Positions 16,940 to 25,128 of a stretch of DNA of 64,000 nt are shown one piece after another (positions within the stretch are counted from its first letter, which is position 1; each line of letters starts with the position of its first letter). The notes under the pieces were generated by a model. The model made no database searches and was not told the DNA's origin. It worked only from the letters and a program-made list of their open reading frames with translations. The stretch lies in NCBI GenBank assembly GCA_020846195.1, contig JADLEJ010000040.1, positions 34,781 through 98,780 of the forward strand, written 5' to 3'. Origin of the DNA: Nitrospira sp. Its GTDB lineage: Bacteria; Nitrospirota; Nitrospiria; Nitrospirales; Nitrospiraceae. Made by a program: the position numbers and the translations under genes.

Positions 16940-17353
16940 TTACTGTTTTGACCGTTTCTTTGCAAGGGTCCAGAACCCGCGAGGATCGGTAATCGTCAGA
17001 TCCCGTACTTGTGCCGCGATATCCAGCAGATCTTTGTCCCCGGTCACCAAGACGTCGGCTTGAGCCGCCATCGCTGAGGCTAGCACCCACTCATCGTCTT
17101 CATCACGAACGGAAATCGAAGGCGGTACTTTAGGCTTGGGTTGGATGGTTTGAGTTTCGAGGAAGGCCAGAATTTCTTGGATCTGCTCGGTTGGAAGCGC
17201 TATTTTCTGCTTGAGGACTCGCTCAAGTTCCTTGAGCACGACTTCGCCCGTGATGAACTCATGTTCGGCGAGGACAAGTCGGATAACATCCGCACAGAGA
17301 CCACGTGTAGCGAAACCACTCACCAAGACATTGGTGTCGAGAAAGACCTTCAC
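16940..17353 (-). CDS. PIN-domain toxin of a type II toxin-antitoxin pair
   Basis: A 137-residue PIN protein. Acidic residues expected for the metal site are visible: D6 in MKVFLDTNVLVSGF, E in VVLKELERVL, D in VRDEDDEWVLASAMAAQADV and D in LVTGDKDLLDIA. PIN toxins are RNases that cut tRNA, rRNA or mRNA. The start overlaps the stop of the antitoxin gene by 4 bp, the typical antitoxin-first order. Subfamily resembles the 'putative toxin, PIN family' (COG1569-like) rather than classic VapC. The pair is inserted between two copies of the plsY end. Confidence 0.85.
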   Translation of the reverse strand: MKVFLDTNVLVSGFATRGLCADVIRLVLAEHEFITGEVVLKELERVLKQKIALPTEQIQEILAFLETQTIQPKPKVPPSISVRDEDDEWVLASAMAAQADVLVTGDKDLLDIAAQVRDLTITDPRGFWTLAKKRSKQ

Positions 17354-17568
17354 GATACCGCTTTGAAGACGTCCTCATCCGTGAGAAACCCACGTGCTTC
17401 AGCGAAAGGCATCGCTTTGTGGCGAAGCTGCTCGAAAGTCATGAGGGAGAGCTGCCTGCGGAGAGCATCGCGCACCACATCACTGCGCTTCCGTTTGGAT
17501 CGGCGGCAAAACTTGTCAAGCATGCGCTCAAGGTCTTGATCCAGACGAATGGTGACCGCACTCTTCAT
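17350..17568 (-). CDS. Ribbon-helix-helix antitoxin
   Basis: The ATG at 17568 is chosen: it gives MKSAVTIRLDQDLERMLDKF, the standard ribbon (VTIRLD) and helix of CopG/RHH regulators, then RKRSDVVRDALRRQL. A longer frame up to 17661 adds a stretch unlike any antitoxin. The 72-residue product ends ARGFLTDEDVFKAVS, the part that likely wraps the toxin. RHH antitoxins dimerise, bind the operator over their own promoter and neutralise the toxin. A matching imperfect palindrome sits at the start codon. Confidence 0.82.
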   Translation of the reverse strand: MKSAVTIRLDQDLERMLDKFCRRSKRKRSDVVRDALRRQLSLMTFEQLRHKAMPFAEARGFLTDEDVFKAVS

Positions 17569-17586
17569 GTATGACAATGTAGTACA
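17568..17586 (-). promoter_or_regulatory. Candidate antitoxin operator
   Basis: Imperfect 19-bp palindrome, on the minus strand TGTACTACATTGTCATACA, directly before the antitoxin ATG. RHH antitoxins commonly bind such short TGTA...TACA repeats for autoregulation. Inference from position and symmetry. Confidence 0.4.
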
Positions 17587-17669
17587 AAAGTTCCGCCGGT
17601 GCAAGCCGGGGTACGTTCGGCACGGCCCGGCAACACACACACTCGTGCGCCACCCCACCAAGGCTGGCT

Positions 17670-18278
17670 CTACCCTGCCTTCTTCTGCCCGATCTTGCTC
17701 TCGGTCCCGTTCAAGAGACGCTCAAGGTTGCCCTTGTGCTTCAGCATAATGAGGCTGCTGACGGCGACGGAGAAAAGGACAAACTCCACGGTTGGACGGG
17801 CGACCGAGGCGATCAGAGGGAAAAGACCGAAGGCGGTCAGCGCGCCGCCGGATGAATAGCGCCACAGCGCGACGGCACCGAGCCAGGCCAGGAGCAACAG
17901 CAATCCGATAGCCGGCTCCACACCCAAGACAGAACCCAGCGCCGTCGCGACACCCTTGCCGCCTTTGAATCCAAGAAACGGCGAAAAGAGATGGCCGAGA
18001 AACGGCGCCAGGGCGACCAGCAGAATCATCCACTCCTGCTGCAGCATCTGCGTCGCCGCAAAGCCCATGACCCAGCCTTTGCCCATATCACCGATCAACG
18101 TGAGAATGCCGGCTTTCTTGCCAGAAACCCGCAAGACATTCGTGAAGCCAACGTTCTTGCTGCCGACCGTGCGCGGATCAGGCAACCCCATGGCTTTGGA
18201 CACCACGATCCCAAACGGAATCGCCCCCAGCAGATAGCCGGCCATTGCCATCAACACCCAAAGCATTTCGTTATTCAT
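17670..18278 (-). CDS. plsY: Glycerol-3-phosphate acyltransferase PlsY
   Basis: A 202-residue inner-membrane enzyme that transfers the acyl group of acyl-phosphate to glycerol-3-phosphate, the first step of phospholipid synthesis. Family motifs are visible: GAIPFGIVVSKAMG near the N-terminus, GSKNVGFTNVLRVSGKKAG, and LGFKGGKGVATALGSVLG with the KGGKGVAT loop. Hydrophobic helices throughout. The C-terminus (LKHKGNLERLLNGTESKIGQ) is repeated in a partial copy at 16782-16885. The usual small difference is NVGFTNVLR where many homologues have NxGATNxLR. Lies upstream of the pgsA gene's repeat, R4. Confidence 0.92.
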   Translation of the reverse strand: MNNEMLWVLMAMAGYLLGAIPFGIVVSKAMGLPDPRTVGSKNVGFTNVLRVSGKKAGILTLIGDMGKGWVMGFAATQMLQQEWMILLVALAPFLGHLFSPFLGFKGGKGVATALGSVLGVEPAIGLLLLLAWLGAVALWRYSSGGALTAFGLFPLIASVARPTVEFVLFSVAVSSLIMLKHKGNLERLLNGTESKIGQKKAG

Positions 18279-18336
18279 AGTTCAGATATGGCGACCGGGA
18301 GAATGACAAGTGGCGAACGAACATCGTTGAGTTCAG

Positions 18337-18461
18337 CAGGATGCTCAAAAAGCTCCTTCAGCAAGGCCGCAGCCGAGAAGGCACCGGAGGCGTAGCCTCT
18401 GGGCTACGTTGAGGACGCGTTCGAAGTGAGAACGCCGCTGGAGGACTTTTTCAGCATCCTG
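18337..18461. repeat. Palindromic intergenic element R4
   Basis: Termini CAGGATGCTCAAAAAGC and CTTTTTCAGCATCCTG; central hairpin GTAGCC-TCTG-GGCTAC, which differs from R2 by a compensated C-G to G-C swap; right arm GAGAACGCCGCTGGAGG. Lies between pgsA (stop at 18471) and plsY (start at 18278). Confidence 0.87.
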
Positions 18462-18470
18462 CGAAGGATA

Positions 18471-19067
18471 CTACAGACCTTTGGCAACTACCTGCTTCCA
18501 AAAACTCCACACATACTGCCCGCCGGATATATAGCCCAGCACCAGCGACAGATAGAGCGTCGCGCTGCCGGCGAGATGCAAATTTCCCAGTGGAGCCAGG
18601 CTGGTGCCTTCGAGAATCAGCATCACGATGGCCACAACCTGCAAGGCCATCTTGTACTTGCCAGTCGTCTCCGCGGCGATGATGAATCCTTCACTGGCAG
18701 CGATAGCCCGTATGCCGGTCACTCCCAATTCCCGGGCGATGATCAAAATAGCTACCAGGGCGCTGACGCGGTCCACGTTCACGAGCAGAATCAGCGCGGA
18801 CAACACCAGCAGTTTGTCGGCGATGGGATCGAGCAACTTTCCGAGCTTGGTCACCTGGCCCGACCGCCTCGCGAGATACCCATCCAACATATCCGTCACG
18901 GCAGCCACGACAAACACAATGGCGGCCATAAGCGATCGGTCCGGATCCGGCGCGACAAACAACACGACGAACACCGGAATCAACAAAATCCGGGTGAGCG
19001 TGAGCAGATTGGGGATATTCAGCGAGTCCTGCCCGATTTCCCGCCAGGCTGCCAAGACGCGATTCAT
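18471..19067 (-). CDS. pgsA: CDP-diacylglycerol--glycerol-3-phosphate 3-phosphatidyltransferase
   Basis: A 198-residue CDP-alcohol phosphatidyltransferase. The signature D-G-x2-A-R-x8-G-x3-D-x3-D is seen as DMLDGYLARRSGQ to GKLLDPIADKLL, containing the metal-binding aspartates. It makes phosphatidylglycerol phosphate in the inner membrane. The ATG at 19067 (MNRVLAAWREIGQDSLNIPN) is preferred; a longer frame to 19127 adds 20 residues without family similarity. Helices follow the usual six-helix pattern. Next to plsY, so phospholipid genes are grouped. Confidence 0.9.
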   Translation of the reverse strand: MNRVLAAWREIGQDSLNIPNLLTLTRILLIPVFVVLFVAPDPDRSLMAAIVFVVAAVTDMLDGYLARRSGQVTKLGKLLDPIADKLLVLSALILLVNVDRVSALVAILIIARELGVTGIRAIAASEGFIIAAETTGKYKMALQVVAIVMLILEGTSLAPLGNLHLAGSATLYLSLVLGYISGGQYVWSFWKQVVAKGL

Positions 19068-19158
19068 AGCGCGCACACTCTCCCAGGCTACAGAAAACCA
19101 ACTAGACACACTCAAGCTTGATAACACTACTCATGTGGAACAACAAGATAATACTTTG

Positions 19159-19254
19159 CAGGAGGCTCAAAAAGCTCGCAATTCTCACCCTAAGAGCTGC
19201 GGTAAAGATGCATTCGATGCGAGAACGCCGCGGAGCGGCTTTTTCAGTATCCGG
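19159..19254. repeat. Palindromic intergenic element R5 (shortened)
   Basis: Left end CAGGAGGCTCAAAAAGCTCG, right end GAGAACGCCGCGGAGCGG then TTTTTCAGTATCCGG. The GTAC core is missing, so this is a deleted or decayed member of about 96 bp. It ends directly against the stop codon of kdsD (19255). Confidence 0.75.
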
Positions 19255-20283
19255 CTAAACGATGCCGCTCTTTAAGAGATCATGCAAATGAATGACGCCG
19301 CGGATATTCCGATCGCCTTCGACGACCACCAGCGTGGTAATGGAAAACCGTTCCATCATTTCGACCGCTTTAGCCGCCAGGTCGTCTGGGCCGATGGTCT
19401 TCGGATGGCGCGACGCTAGTTCGCGGGCCGTCGCTTTGGTGAAATCGCCGCCGCCTTGAATGAACCGCCGCAAGTCTCCATCGGTGATAATACCAGCCAG
19501 CTTCCCGGCCCGATCGCCCACCGTCGTCATGCCGAGCTTCTTGGCAGTCATCTCCAGCATCGCCGTTGTGCCGGCCACCGTCTCCGCAACCTTGGGCAAA
19601 TCGGCTCCGGCATGCATAAGGTCTTTTACCCGCACGAGCAATCGCCGTCCCAATGTACCGCCGGGATGAAACTGCGCAAAGTCTTGTTCCTTGAATCCCC
19701 GCTTCTGCAACAGCGCGACAGCCAGCGCATCGCCCAACGCCAAGGTCGCTGTCGTGCTGGCCGTCGGCGCAAGCCCCATGGGACAGGCCTCCTCCGACAC
19801 CGACACATCCAACGCCACACGGCTCTGCTTGGCTAACGTGGACGTCATCCGACCCGTCAGCCCAATAACTGGAATCCCCATCCGCTGGACATAGGGCAGG
19901 ATTTGCAGCAACTCCGCGGTCTCGCCGCTATTGGAAATGGCAATGAGCGCATCGCGCCTGGCCAGCATGCCTAAATCGCCATGCACGCCTTCCGCGGGAT
20001 GCAGAAAGAACGAAGAGGTTCCCGTGCTCGCCAGCGTCGCGGCAATCTTTTGTCCGATCAGCCCGGATTTGCCCATCCCGGAGACCACGACTTTGCCCTT
20101 GCACCGAGCCAGCAGATCCACGGCGGTTTCGAACGTGCGGTCCATCCGATCGACGAGCGCCTGCACGGCGCGTGCTTCGATTTCGAGCACACGCTTGCCA
20201 TCGCCCAGACTGCCCAGACTCTTGACCGTCTTAGGCGCCGGCGAAACGGACTTTTTCAGCTCCGTGGTTTTGCTGCGTCGCAT
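19255..20283 (-). CDS. kdsD: Arabinose-5-phosphate isomerase KdsD (KpsF/GutQ family)
   Basis: A 342-residue enzyme that interconverts ribulose-5-phosphate and arabinose-5-phosphate, first step of Kdo synthesis. Residues about 30-190 form the SIS sugar-phosphate domain (KVVVSGMGKSGLIGQKIAAT, ALIAISNSGETAELLQILPY, and the conserved HPGGTLGRRL). Two CBS domains follow (VKDLMHAGADLP, GIITDGDLRRF, then TTLVVVEGDRNIRGVIHLHD). The N-terminal ~20 residues (MRRSKTTELKKSVSPAPKTV) are unusual and are partly encoded by DNA that in another frame is a second copy of the kdsA end. Sits downstream of kdsA in the same orientation. Confidence 0.92.
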   Translation of the reverse strand: MRRSKTTELKKSVSPAPKTVKSLGSLGDGKRVLEIEARAVQALVDRMDRTFETAVDLLARCKGKVVVSGMGKSGLIGQKIAATLASTGTSSFFLHPAEGVHGDLGMLARRDALIAISNSGETAELLQILPYVQRMGIPVIGLTGRMTSTLAKQSRVALDVSVSEEACPMGLAPTASTTATLALGDALAVALLQKRGFKEQDFAQFHPGGTLGRRLLVRVKDLMHAGADLPKVAETVAGTTAMLEMTAKKLGMTTVGDRAGKLAGIITDGDLRRFIQGGGDFTKATARELASRHPKTIGPDDLAAKAVEMMERFSITTLVVVEGDRNIRGVIHLHDLLKSGIV

Positions 20284-20399
20284 ATCCGCATGATCCGCTC
20301 AAGTAACGTTTTCAATTGCTGTACCGGCACCATATTGGGACCGTCGGAAAGCGCTTGATCCCAATTGGCATGGACTTCCATGGAAAACCGATCCATCAC
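20256..20399 (-). repeat. Partial copy of kdsA 3' end at the kdsA/kdsD junction
   Basis: Direct repeat of 20404-20547 with a constant offset of 148 bp and no gaps, roughly 80% identical by eye. On the minus strand it reads [20 protein letters not shown] and later [14 protein letters not shown] plus stop, a close relative of the intact kdsA end. The kdsD ATG lies inside it, out of frame. In the intact copy the matching DNA after MRICDAA contains a decayed kdsD-like start (MRRGKATEL). Confidence 0.85.
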
Positions 20400-20403
20400 A
20401 AAA

Positions 20404-21231
20404 TCAGTTCCGTGGCTTTGCCGCGTCGCATATCCGCATGACCCGCTCGAGCAAGGATTTCAGTTGATGTAACGGCACCATATTGGGACCATCGGAAAGC
20501 GCCTCGTCCGGATTGGGATGCACTTCCATGAAAAACCCGTCCACGCCCGCGCCGGCTGCCGCGCAAGCCAGAGGCTCGACGAACTCGCGCTGGCCGCTGG
20601 ACTTCGTGCCGCCGCCGCCGGGCAGCTGCACGCTATGGGTGGCGTCGAACACGACGGGATAGCCGAAGCTGCGCATGATGGGAAACGACCGCATATCGAC
20701 GACAAGATTGTTGTAGCCGAACGACGAGCCGCGCTCCGTCAGCACAATGCGCTGGTTCCCACACTCTTCCACTTTCTTCACTGCATTGGCCATTTCAGGC
20801 GGAGACAGAAACTGGCCCTTCTTCACATTCACCACCTTGCCGGTCTTGGCCGCGGCGATGAGCAAATCGGTCTGACGACAGAGAAACGCCGGGATCTGCA
20901 ACACATCGACCACTTTCCCCGCTTCCGTCGCCTGCTCTTCCGTATGGACATCGGTCAGGATCGGAAGGCCTAGCTGCGCCTTCACCTTCTTGAGCACGCC
21001 CAACCCCTCTTCGAGGCCAGGGCCGCGATACGACTTAATGGAAGTCCGGTTGGCCTTGTCGAATGAAGACTTGAAGACATAGGGAATGCCAAGCGACTTG
21101 GCGATCTCCGCGATCTTCCCAGCTGTATCCAACACCAGCTGCTCGCTCTCGATCACACAGGGACCGGCTATCAGGAACGGGCGATTTCCCGCGCCGACTT
21201 TGAAGGAACCAATTGAAACTTCATGTGCCAT
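20404..21231 (-). CDS. kdsA: 3-deoxy-8-phosphooctulonate synthase KdsA
   Basis: A 275-residue enzyme condensing phosphoenolpyruvate with arabinose-5-phosphate to Kdo-8-phosphate. Family features: [19 protein letters not shown] near the N-terminus, [20 protein letters not shown] with substrate-binding lysines, [44 protein letters not shown] and [20 protein letters not shown]. Length is normal for the family. No CxxxH-type metal assignment is attempted. The 3' end is duplicated downstream at the border with kdsD. Upstream lies R6, then pyrG. Confidence 0.95.
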   Translation of the reverse strand: MAHEVSIGSFKVGAGNRPFLIAGPCVIESEQLVLDTAGKIAEIAKSLGIPYVFKSSFDKANRTSIKSYRGPGLEEGLGVLKKVKAQLGLPILTDVHTEEQATEAGKVVDVLQIPAFLCRQTDLLIAAAKTGKVVNVKKGQFLSPPEMANAVKKVEECGNQRIVLTERGSSFGYNNLVVDMRSFPIMRSFGYPVVFDATHSVQLPGGGGTKSSGQREFVEPLACAAAGAGVDGFFMEVHPNPDEALSDGPNMVPLHQLKSLLERVMRICDAAKPRN

Positions 21232-21250
21232 GCGTTCAGATCCGTTTCAT

Positions 21251-21425
21251 CTGAGATGTTCAAACCGGCTTTACTTTCTCACCCACCCAACCCTGGAGGC
21301 GCCGAGACGCCTCCTTTTCCCAGACAAGGCCGCAGGCAAATCGAAACCGGAGGCGTACCCGTGGGGGTACGTTGAGGATTTCGATTTGCCGAGAACGCCG
21401 CTGGAAGTCGGTTTCAACATCTCAG
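21251..21425. repeat. Palindromic intergenic element R6 (long subtype)
   Basis: Termini CTGAGATGTTCAAACCGG and CGGTTTCAACATCTCAG; central hairpin GTACCC-GTGG-GGGTAC flanked by a 12-bp perfect stem GGCAAATCGAAA/TTTCGATTTGCC. It carries an extra left-arm hairpin GGAGGCG-CCGAGA-CGCCTCC absent from R1-R5. It abuts the pyrG stop codon with no spacing. Confidence 0.87.
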
Positions 21426-23027
21426 TTAGTGGCCTAACTTCTTGCGTAATGCCGCGCCGACAAATCCGCTGAACAACGGATGCGGATGCGGCGGACGCGA
21501 ACGATATTCCGGATGGAACTGCGTCGCGAGGAACCAAGGGTGATCCTTGAGTTCGACGATCTCAACCAGCCGCCCGTCCGGCGACAGGCCGCTCAGCACC
21601 AGCCCCTTCGCCGCCAGCTGCTCGCGATAGGCGTTGTTGAATTCATACCGGTGCCGATGCCGCTCGCCGATCTCGTTCACCCCGTACATCTTCTGCGCCA
21701 GCGTCCCCTCTCCGAGCTTGCACAGATAGGAGCCGAGCCGCATAGTCCCGCCCTTGTCGCTCACGGACTGCTGATCGGACATCAAATGAATGACGGGATA
21801 CGGCGAACGCTCATCGAACTCCGAACTGTTGGCTCCTGCCATACCCGCCACGTTCCGCGCAAACTCGATGGTGGCGCATTGCATCCCCAGGCACAATCCA
21901 AGGAACGGCACTTCTCGTTCTCGCGCATACTTGATGGTGAGAATCTTGCCTTCGACGCCTCGCGTCCCGAACCCGCCGGGAATCAAAATTCCGTCGGCCT
22001 CGCGCAGGATCCGTTCAGTCCCCTGGCGCTCGACGTCCTCGGACTCGATCCAGGTGATATTGACCTTTGTCTCATGGTCGATCCCGCCATGCACCAGCGA
22101 CTCGGCCAGACTCTTGTAACATTCCTTCAGTCCCGCGTATTTCCCGACCAGCGCGACGGAGATCTCATGCTTCGGATGCTTGATCTTCTGCACCATCGCA
22201 TCCCACTCGCGCAGATTGGGCGGGCCGGTCTCGATGTGCAACTGCCGAACGATCAACTCATCCAGGCCCTCCTTCCGGAAGACCAGCGGCACTTCGTAGA
22301 TCGTCTCGACATCCTTGGCGGTGATGACGGCGTCCTTCTCGACGTTGCAGAACATCGCGATTTTGCCCTTCATCTCCGGCGGAATGTAGCGGTCGGTACG
22401 GCACAATAAAATATGCGGCTGAATCCCGATCTCGCGCAGCTTGTTCACCGAATGCTGCGTGGGCTTGGTCTTCAATTCACCGGCTGCGCCGATGTAGGGC
22501 ACCAGCGTCAGATGGACGTACAACACATTGTCGCGGCCGACATCGTAGGGCATCTGGCGGATGGCTTCGAGAAACGGCAGGCTTTCGATGTCGCCGACAG
22601 TCCCGCCGATCTCGACAATCGTGACATCAATCCCTTGCGAGATCCGCATGATGCATTGCTTGATTTCGTCGGTGATGTGCGGCACGACCTGGACGGTGCC
22701 GCCCAGATAGTCGCCCCGGCGCTCTTTCGTGATGACGGAATTGTAAATCCGCCCAGTCGTATAGTTGCTTTCCTTCGTCAGCGATAACGACGTGAACCGC
22801 TCGTAATGCCCCAGGTCGAGATCCGTCTCGGCGCCGTCTTCGGTAACAAACACTTCGCCATGTTGATAGGGATTCATCGTGCCTGGATCGACATTGATGT
22901 ACGGGTCGAGCTTCAAGAACGTGATCTTGAGCCCGCGGCTCTCCAAGAGATTGCCGATCGATGCCGAGGCCAATCCCTTCCCCAGCGACGAGACCACTCC
23001 GCCTGTCACAAAAATAAACTTGCTCAT
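21426..23027 (-). CDS. pyrG: CTP synthase
   Basis: A 533-residue enzyme converting UTP, ATP and glutamine to CTP. Synthase domain (1-270): [20 protein letters not shown] with the P-loop-like [34 protein letters not shown]. Glutamine amidotransferase domain (about 290-533): [10 protein letters not shown], the nucleophile loop [11 protein letters not shown] and [15 protein letters not shown]. The ATG at 23027 is used, as in all homologues; four extra codons upstream are not conserved. It follows kdsB on the minus strand. CTP is the co-substrate of kdsB, a sensible pairing. Its 5' end is duplicated upstream. Confidence 0.95.
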   Translation of the reverse strand: MSKFIFVTGGVVSSLGKGLASASIGNLLESRGLKITFLKLDPYINVDPGTMNPYQHGEVFVTEDGAETDLDLGHYERFTSLSLTKESNYTTGRIYNSVITKERRGDYLGGTVQVVPHITDEIKQCIMRISQGIDVTIVEIGGTVGDIESLPFLEAIRQMPYDVGRDNVLYVHLTLVPYIGAAGELKTKPTQHSVNKLREIGIQPHILLCRTDRYIPPEMKGKIAMFCNVEKDAVITAKDVETIYEVPLVFRKEGLDELIVRQLHIETGPPNLREWDAMVQKIKHPKHEISVALVGKYAGLKECYKSLAESLVHGGIDHETKVNITWIESEDVERQGTERILREADGILIPGGFGTRGVEGKILTIKYAREREVPFLGLCLGMQCATIEFARNVAGMAGANSSEFDERSPYPVIHLMSDQQSVSDKGGTMRLGSYLCKLGEGTLAQKMYGVNEIGERHRHRYEFNNAYREQLAAKGLVLSGLSPDGRLVEIVELKDHPWFLATQFHPEYRSRPPHPHPLFSGFVGAALRKKLGH

Positions 23028-23041
23028 GGCTGCCCCCATGA

Positions 23042-23130
23042 ATTGCCGATCGAGGCCGAGGCCAAGTCATTCTCCGGCAACGACACCACCCCGCCCGTCA
23101 GAAAAATGAACTTGCTCATGGCTGCCCCCA
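23042..23130 (-). repeat. Partial copy of pyrG 5' end at the kdsB/pyrG junction
   Basis: Direct repeat of 22950-23038 with a 92-bp offset. It contains its own start codon (ATG at 23119) and reads [20 protein letters not shown] then SASIGN and a short tail, so the GKG nucleotide loop is destroyed. The phrase GGGGGCAGCCATGAGCAAG occurs in both copies. It begins right after the kdsB stop. Confidence 0.85.
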
Positions 23131-23931
23131 TCATCGGCTCGGCGCGGTCCGGTTAAGGTTGAGCTCCCGCTTCAGGGATTCGTATTGCCGCAACTGTTCT
23201 TCGGCTCCCGGAACATCTTCCGGGGTATCGATGCGCAACGAGGCATGCGGCGTATCCCACACGCGGACGCGGACCCCGTTTTCAAGCGCGCGCAACTGCT
23301 CCAGCTTTTCCGCATCCTCCAGCGCGCCCGTCTGCATCGCGGCAAAACGCAGGAGGGTCTCTTTCGTATAGATGTAGACCCCGAGGTGAATGTAATGCAG
23401 CCCGCTCACGACGCGCCGGTCCGGATCGTCGCGCACCAACGGAATAGGCGCGCGCGAAAAATAGAGCGCATAGCCGTTGCTATCCGTCACCACTTTGACA
23501 ATCGCCGGATTCTGGAGATCGTCGGTCGCATCCATCTTGCGCTTCAACGTGCCCATTTCAGCGCCGCTTTGGAGAAACGGGTCAATGAGGTCCGACAACA
23601 GCTCGGAATTCAACGGAACTTCATCGCCTTGCAAATCGACGAAACAGTCCCCCGCGAACATCCGCGCCACAGCCGCCACACGATCAGTTCCTGTCCGGTA
23701 TTCGCCGCCCATCATGATAGCCCGGCCGCCAAACTGCTCCACCGCGCGCTTGATCCGCTCATCGTCCGTCGCCACCAAGACGTCGGTCACGGAGCGGCAG
23801 GCCCGCGCCTGCTCGTACACATGCTGAATCATCGGCTTGCCGGCCAGCTGCACCAGTGGCTTGCCGGGAAATCTCGACGACCCGTAGCGGGCTGGAATGA
23901 CGACGGTCACAGAGGACAAGGCTTTAGCCAT
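23131..23931 (-). CDS. kdsB: 3-deoxy-manno-octulosonate cytidylyltransferase KdsB
   Basis: A 266-residue CMP-Kdo synthetase. Conserved: VIPARYGSSRFPGKPLVQLA at the N-terminus (CTP-binding loop), VLVATDDERIKRAVEQFGG, FVDLQGDEVPLNSELLSDLI and HLGVYIYTKETLLRFA. It activates Kdo for transfer to lipid A. The ATG at 23931 is chosen by homology (MAKALSSVTVVIPARYGSSR); a longer frame extends to 24042 but overlaps rfaE1 far more. The start overlaps the rfaE1 stop (23924) by 8 bp. Next gene downstream is pyrG, preceded by a partial pyrG copy. Confidence 0.94.
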   Translation of the reverse strand: MAKALSSVTVVIPARYGSSRFPGKPLVQLAGKPMIQHVYEQARACRSVTDVLVATDDERIKRAVEQFGGRAIMMGGEYRTGTDRVAAVARMFAGDCFVDLQGDEVPLNSELLSDLIDPFLQSGAEMGTLKRKMDATDDLQNPAIVKVVTDSNGYALYFSRAPIPLVRDDPDRRVVSGLHYIHLGVYIYTKETLLRFAAMQTGALEDAEKLEQLRALENGVRVRVWDTPHASLRIDTPEDVPGAEEQLRQYESLKRELNLNRTAPSR

Positions 23932-24934
23932 TGCCAACCGCCTCCAACAGCTGCTTGGGCGAGACGGTGGCTGTTCCCACCATGCCGACGACAATCCCCG
24001 CCGCATGATTGGCCAGCGTCGCGGCTTCCCGCATGCTCGCACCGGTCGCCAGCGCCAAGGCCAGGGTGCCGATGACCGTATCGCCAGCCCCCGTCACATC
24101 ATAGACCTGCCGGGCCTGCGTCGGAAGATGCCAGGGCGCGCCCTCGCCCTCATACAAACTCATCCCTTTTTCACCGCGCGTGATCAGCACCGACTGGCAT
24201 CCCAGCCGCTGGCGGATCACGGCGCCGCCTTGATTGATGGTCCGATCATCGTCGCCATGCAGACCAGCGGCCTGCGTGGCCTCCAGATGGTTTGGCGTCA
24301 TCACCGTCACGCCCTTGTAATACCCGAAATGCTCGACCTTCGGATCGACGACGATGGGGATCTTGCGCAAGGCCGCCATCCGCGTCAGTTCCGCCATCAA
24401 TGCCGCCGACACGACGCCCTTCGCGTAATCCGATACGACCAGGCAGGACAACTCGCGAATCCGCGACTCGACGTAGCGCAGCAGCCGTTTCTGAAGCGTT
24501 CCTTTCAGTTCCTGCCGGCCCTCCATATCGTATCGCACGATCTGCTGATTATGAGCAATCACCCGGCTCTTCCTGGTGGTCGGGCGATCCTGATCGATAA
24601 TTACCCCGCCACGGCCGGAACGCGCCTTGCTCAACTCTTTCAGCAGCAACCGCCCGCTCTCGTCGGCGCCGATCACCCCGCACAGGTCCGCTTTCCCGCC
24701 AAGCGCCAGAATATTATTGAAGACGTTGGCTGCGCCGCCCAATCGCAGCGTCTCCGACTCGACATGCACGACCGGCACCGGCGCCTCGGGAGAAATCCGG
24801 CTCACCCGCCCCATCACATAGTGGTCGAGAATTAAGTCCCCGATCACCAGCAGGCTGGCTTGAGGAAACCGCTGGAGATATTGGCGAAGCGCTTTCTGCG
24901 AGACAGCCTGCGGCTGTGTGGTCTGCGGAGCCAT
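23924..24934 (-). CDS. rfaE1: D-glycero-beta-D-manno-heptose-7-phosphate kinase (kinase domain only)
   Basis: A 336-residue PfkB/ribokinase-family protein. Signatures: RISPEAPVPVVHVESETLRL, LGGAANVFNNILALGGKADL near the N-terminus and DVTGAGDTVIGTLALALATG, which carries the catalytic aspartate, near the C-terminus. It phosphorylates heptose-7-phosphate at C1 for LPS inner-core synthesis. In enterobacteria HldE has a second, adenylyltransferase half; here the protein stops after the kinase domain, so the transferase must be a separate gene outside the window. Overlaps kdsB by 8 bp. Upstream are decayed copies of the lepB end. Confidence 0.9.
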   Translation of the reverse strand: MAPQTTQPQAVSQKALRQYLQRFPQASLLVIGDLILDHYVMGRVSRISPEAPVPVVHVESETLRLGGAANVFNNILALGGKADLCGVIGADESGRLLLKELSKARSGRGGVIIDQDRPTTRKSRVIAHNQQIVRYDMEGRQELKGTLQKRLLRYVESRIRELSCLVVSDYAKGVVSAALMAELTRMAALRKIPIVVDPKVEHFGYYKGVTVMTPNHLEATQAAGLHGDDDRTINQGGAVIRQRLGCQSVLITRGEKGMSLYEGEGAPWHLPTQARQVYDVTGAGDTVIGTLALALATGASMREAATLANHAAGIVVGMVGTATVSPKQLLEAVGNG

Positions 24935-24960
24935 GACGTGTGCGCCCTTCTATTGGCAGA

Positions 24961-25128
24961 TCGTTGAATGGCCTTGCCGAATCGATTCCGACAGCCTGTC
25001 ACTCGGACACTGCCAGCGCTCGTTTACTGAATCGCTTTACCGAACCGGTCCCGTTGAACCCATTTCAGATCCATTGCCCGTGCCGCTCATGGCACTGGAT
25101 AGGCTTGCAACCAGACTCCGGCCGACTG
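24961..25128 (-). repeat. Two decayed copies of the lepB 3' end at the lepB/rfaE1 junction
   Basis: Minus strand 25024-25094 matches the end of lepB, including DRFGKAIQ plus stop with only synonymous changes, but single-base gaps break the frame further upstream. A third, shorter match at 24961-24990 reads NRFGKAIQ without a stop. Offsets are 105 bp and 63 bp. The rest of this interval is non-coding. Confidence 0.75.
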
